DNA from: Chloroflexota bacterium
Lineage (GTDB): Bacteria > Chloroflexota > Dehalococcoidia > SZUA-161
Direction: 5' to 3'
NCBI GenBank assembly: GCA_003229915.1
Contig: QIGA01000146.1
Location: 1-6,195 of the forward strand
Length of the DNA stretch: 6,195 bases
Shown: positions 6,104 through 6,195 of the stretch, in pieces
How positions within the stretch are numbered: position 1 is the stretch's first letter
Layout of the letters: the number at the start of each line of letters is the position of its first letter
Notes under the pieces: generated by a model
What the model was told of the DNA's origin: nothing
The model's input: only the letters and a program-made list of their open reading frames with translations
Databases searched by the model: none
Translations under genes and position numbers: made by a program

Positions 6104-6195
6104 GTGTCATTGCGAGTACAGCACCCCGACATGTCGGGGTTACTTGGTGAAGAAACAGCTCAGTGTCGGGGAGGCAGTTTCTTAGGAGCGCAGCG
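6104..6195. repeat. Probable dispersed palindromic (REP/MITE-like) intergenic repeat, cut by the window edge
   Basis: This non-coding stretch contains an 18-base perfect palindrome (6123-6140, ACCCCGACATGTCGGGGT), a second copy of TGTCGGGG at 6164-6171 in the same direction as its right arm, and an imperfect hairpin pairing AGAAAC (6151-6156) with GTTTCT (6177-6182). It opens with GTCATTGCGAG and ends with GGAGCGCAGCG, wording that resembles the short intergenic repeats scattered through many environmental bacterial genomes. No protein frame or transposase is seen. The element continues past the right edge, so its true limits are unknown. Confidence 0.5.

Overview
The window looks like a stretch of chromosome from a Gram-positive-like or deep-branching bacterium. 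My best guess is an uncultured Chloroflexota of the Dehalococcoidia type, judged from the flavour of the branched-chain aminotransferase, the GT2-GtrA fusion and the radical SAM protein, and from a base composition near 50% GC by eye. This assignment is inference; no rRNA or marker gene is present to settle it. Five complete protein genes and one gene cut by the left edge are supported. I found no tRNA, rRNA, CRISPR array, transposase or phage gene.

Layout from left to right. On the minus strand at the left edge is the start of a gene whose first residues form a membrane anchor; it has its own promoter and ribosome binding site. Next, also on the minus strand, is a DedA/VTT-type membrane protein. 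It is divergent from a large plus-strand radical SAM gene of the TIGR03960 type (621 aa), which has a well-formed promoter in the shared intergenic region. The radical SAM gene converges, with only 6 bases between stop codons, on a tight three-gene minus-strand cassette: a GT2 polyprenyl-phosphate sugar synthase fused to a GtrA-like membrane domain, then a 137-aa membrane protein of unknown function (3-base gap), then a BcrC-like PAP2 phosphatase (1-base overlap). About 100 bases upstream of the cassette lies ilvE (branched-chain aminotransferase, minus strand) with a near-consensus promoter. The right end is a non-coding stretch holding what looks like part of a dispersed palindromic repeat.

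The three-gene cassette reads as a polyprenyl-phosphate module. The GT2 domain would charge a polyprenyl phosphate with a hexose on the cytoplasmic face, the GtrA-like part would help present it across the membrane, and a PAP2 enzyme would normally recycle polyprenyl diphosphate. The PAP2 protein, however, lacks the histidine of its second catalytic motif (PSNA instead of PSxH), so its activity is doubtful. The remaining genes look like ordinary housekeeping functions: branched-chain amino acid metabolism, an uncharacterised radical SAM enzyme and a membrane transporter or scramblase-like protein. Nothing here amounts to an obvious new defence or mobile system; the most unusual items are the PAP2 active-site loss, the unknown small membrane protein between two polyprenyl-phosphate enzymes, and the right-end repeat.
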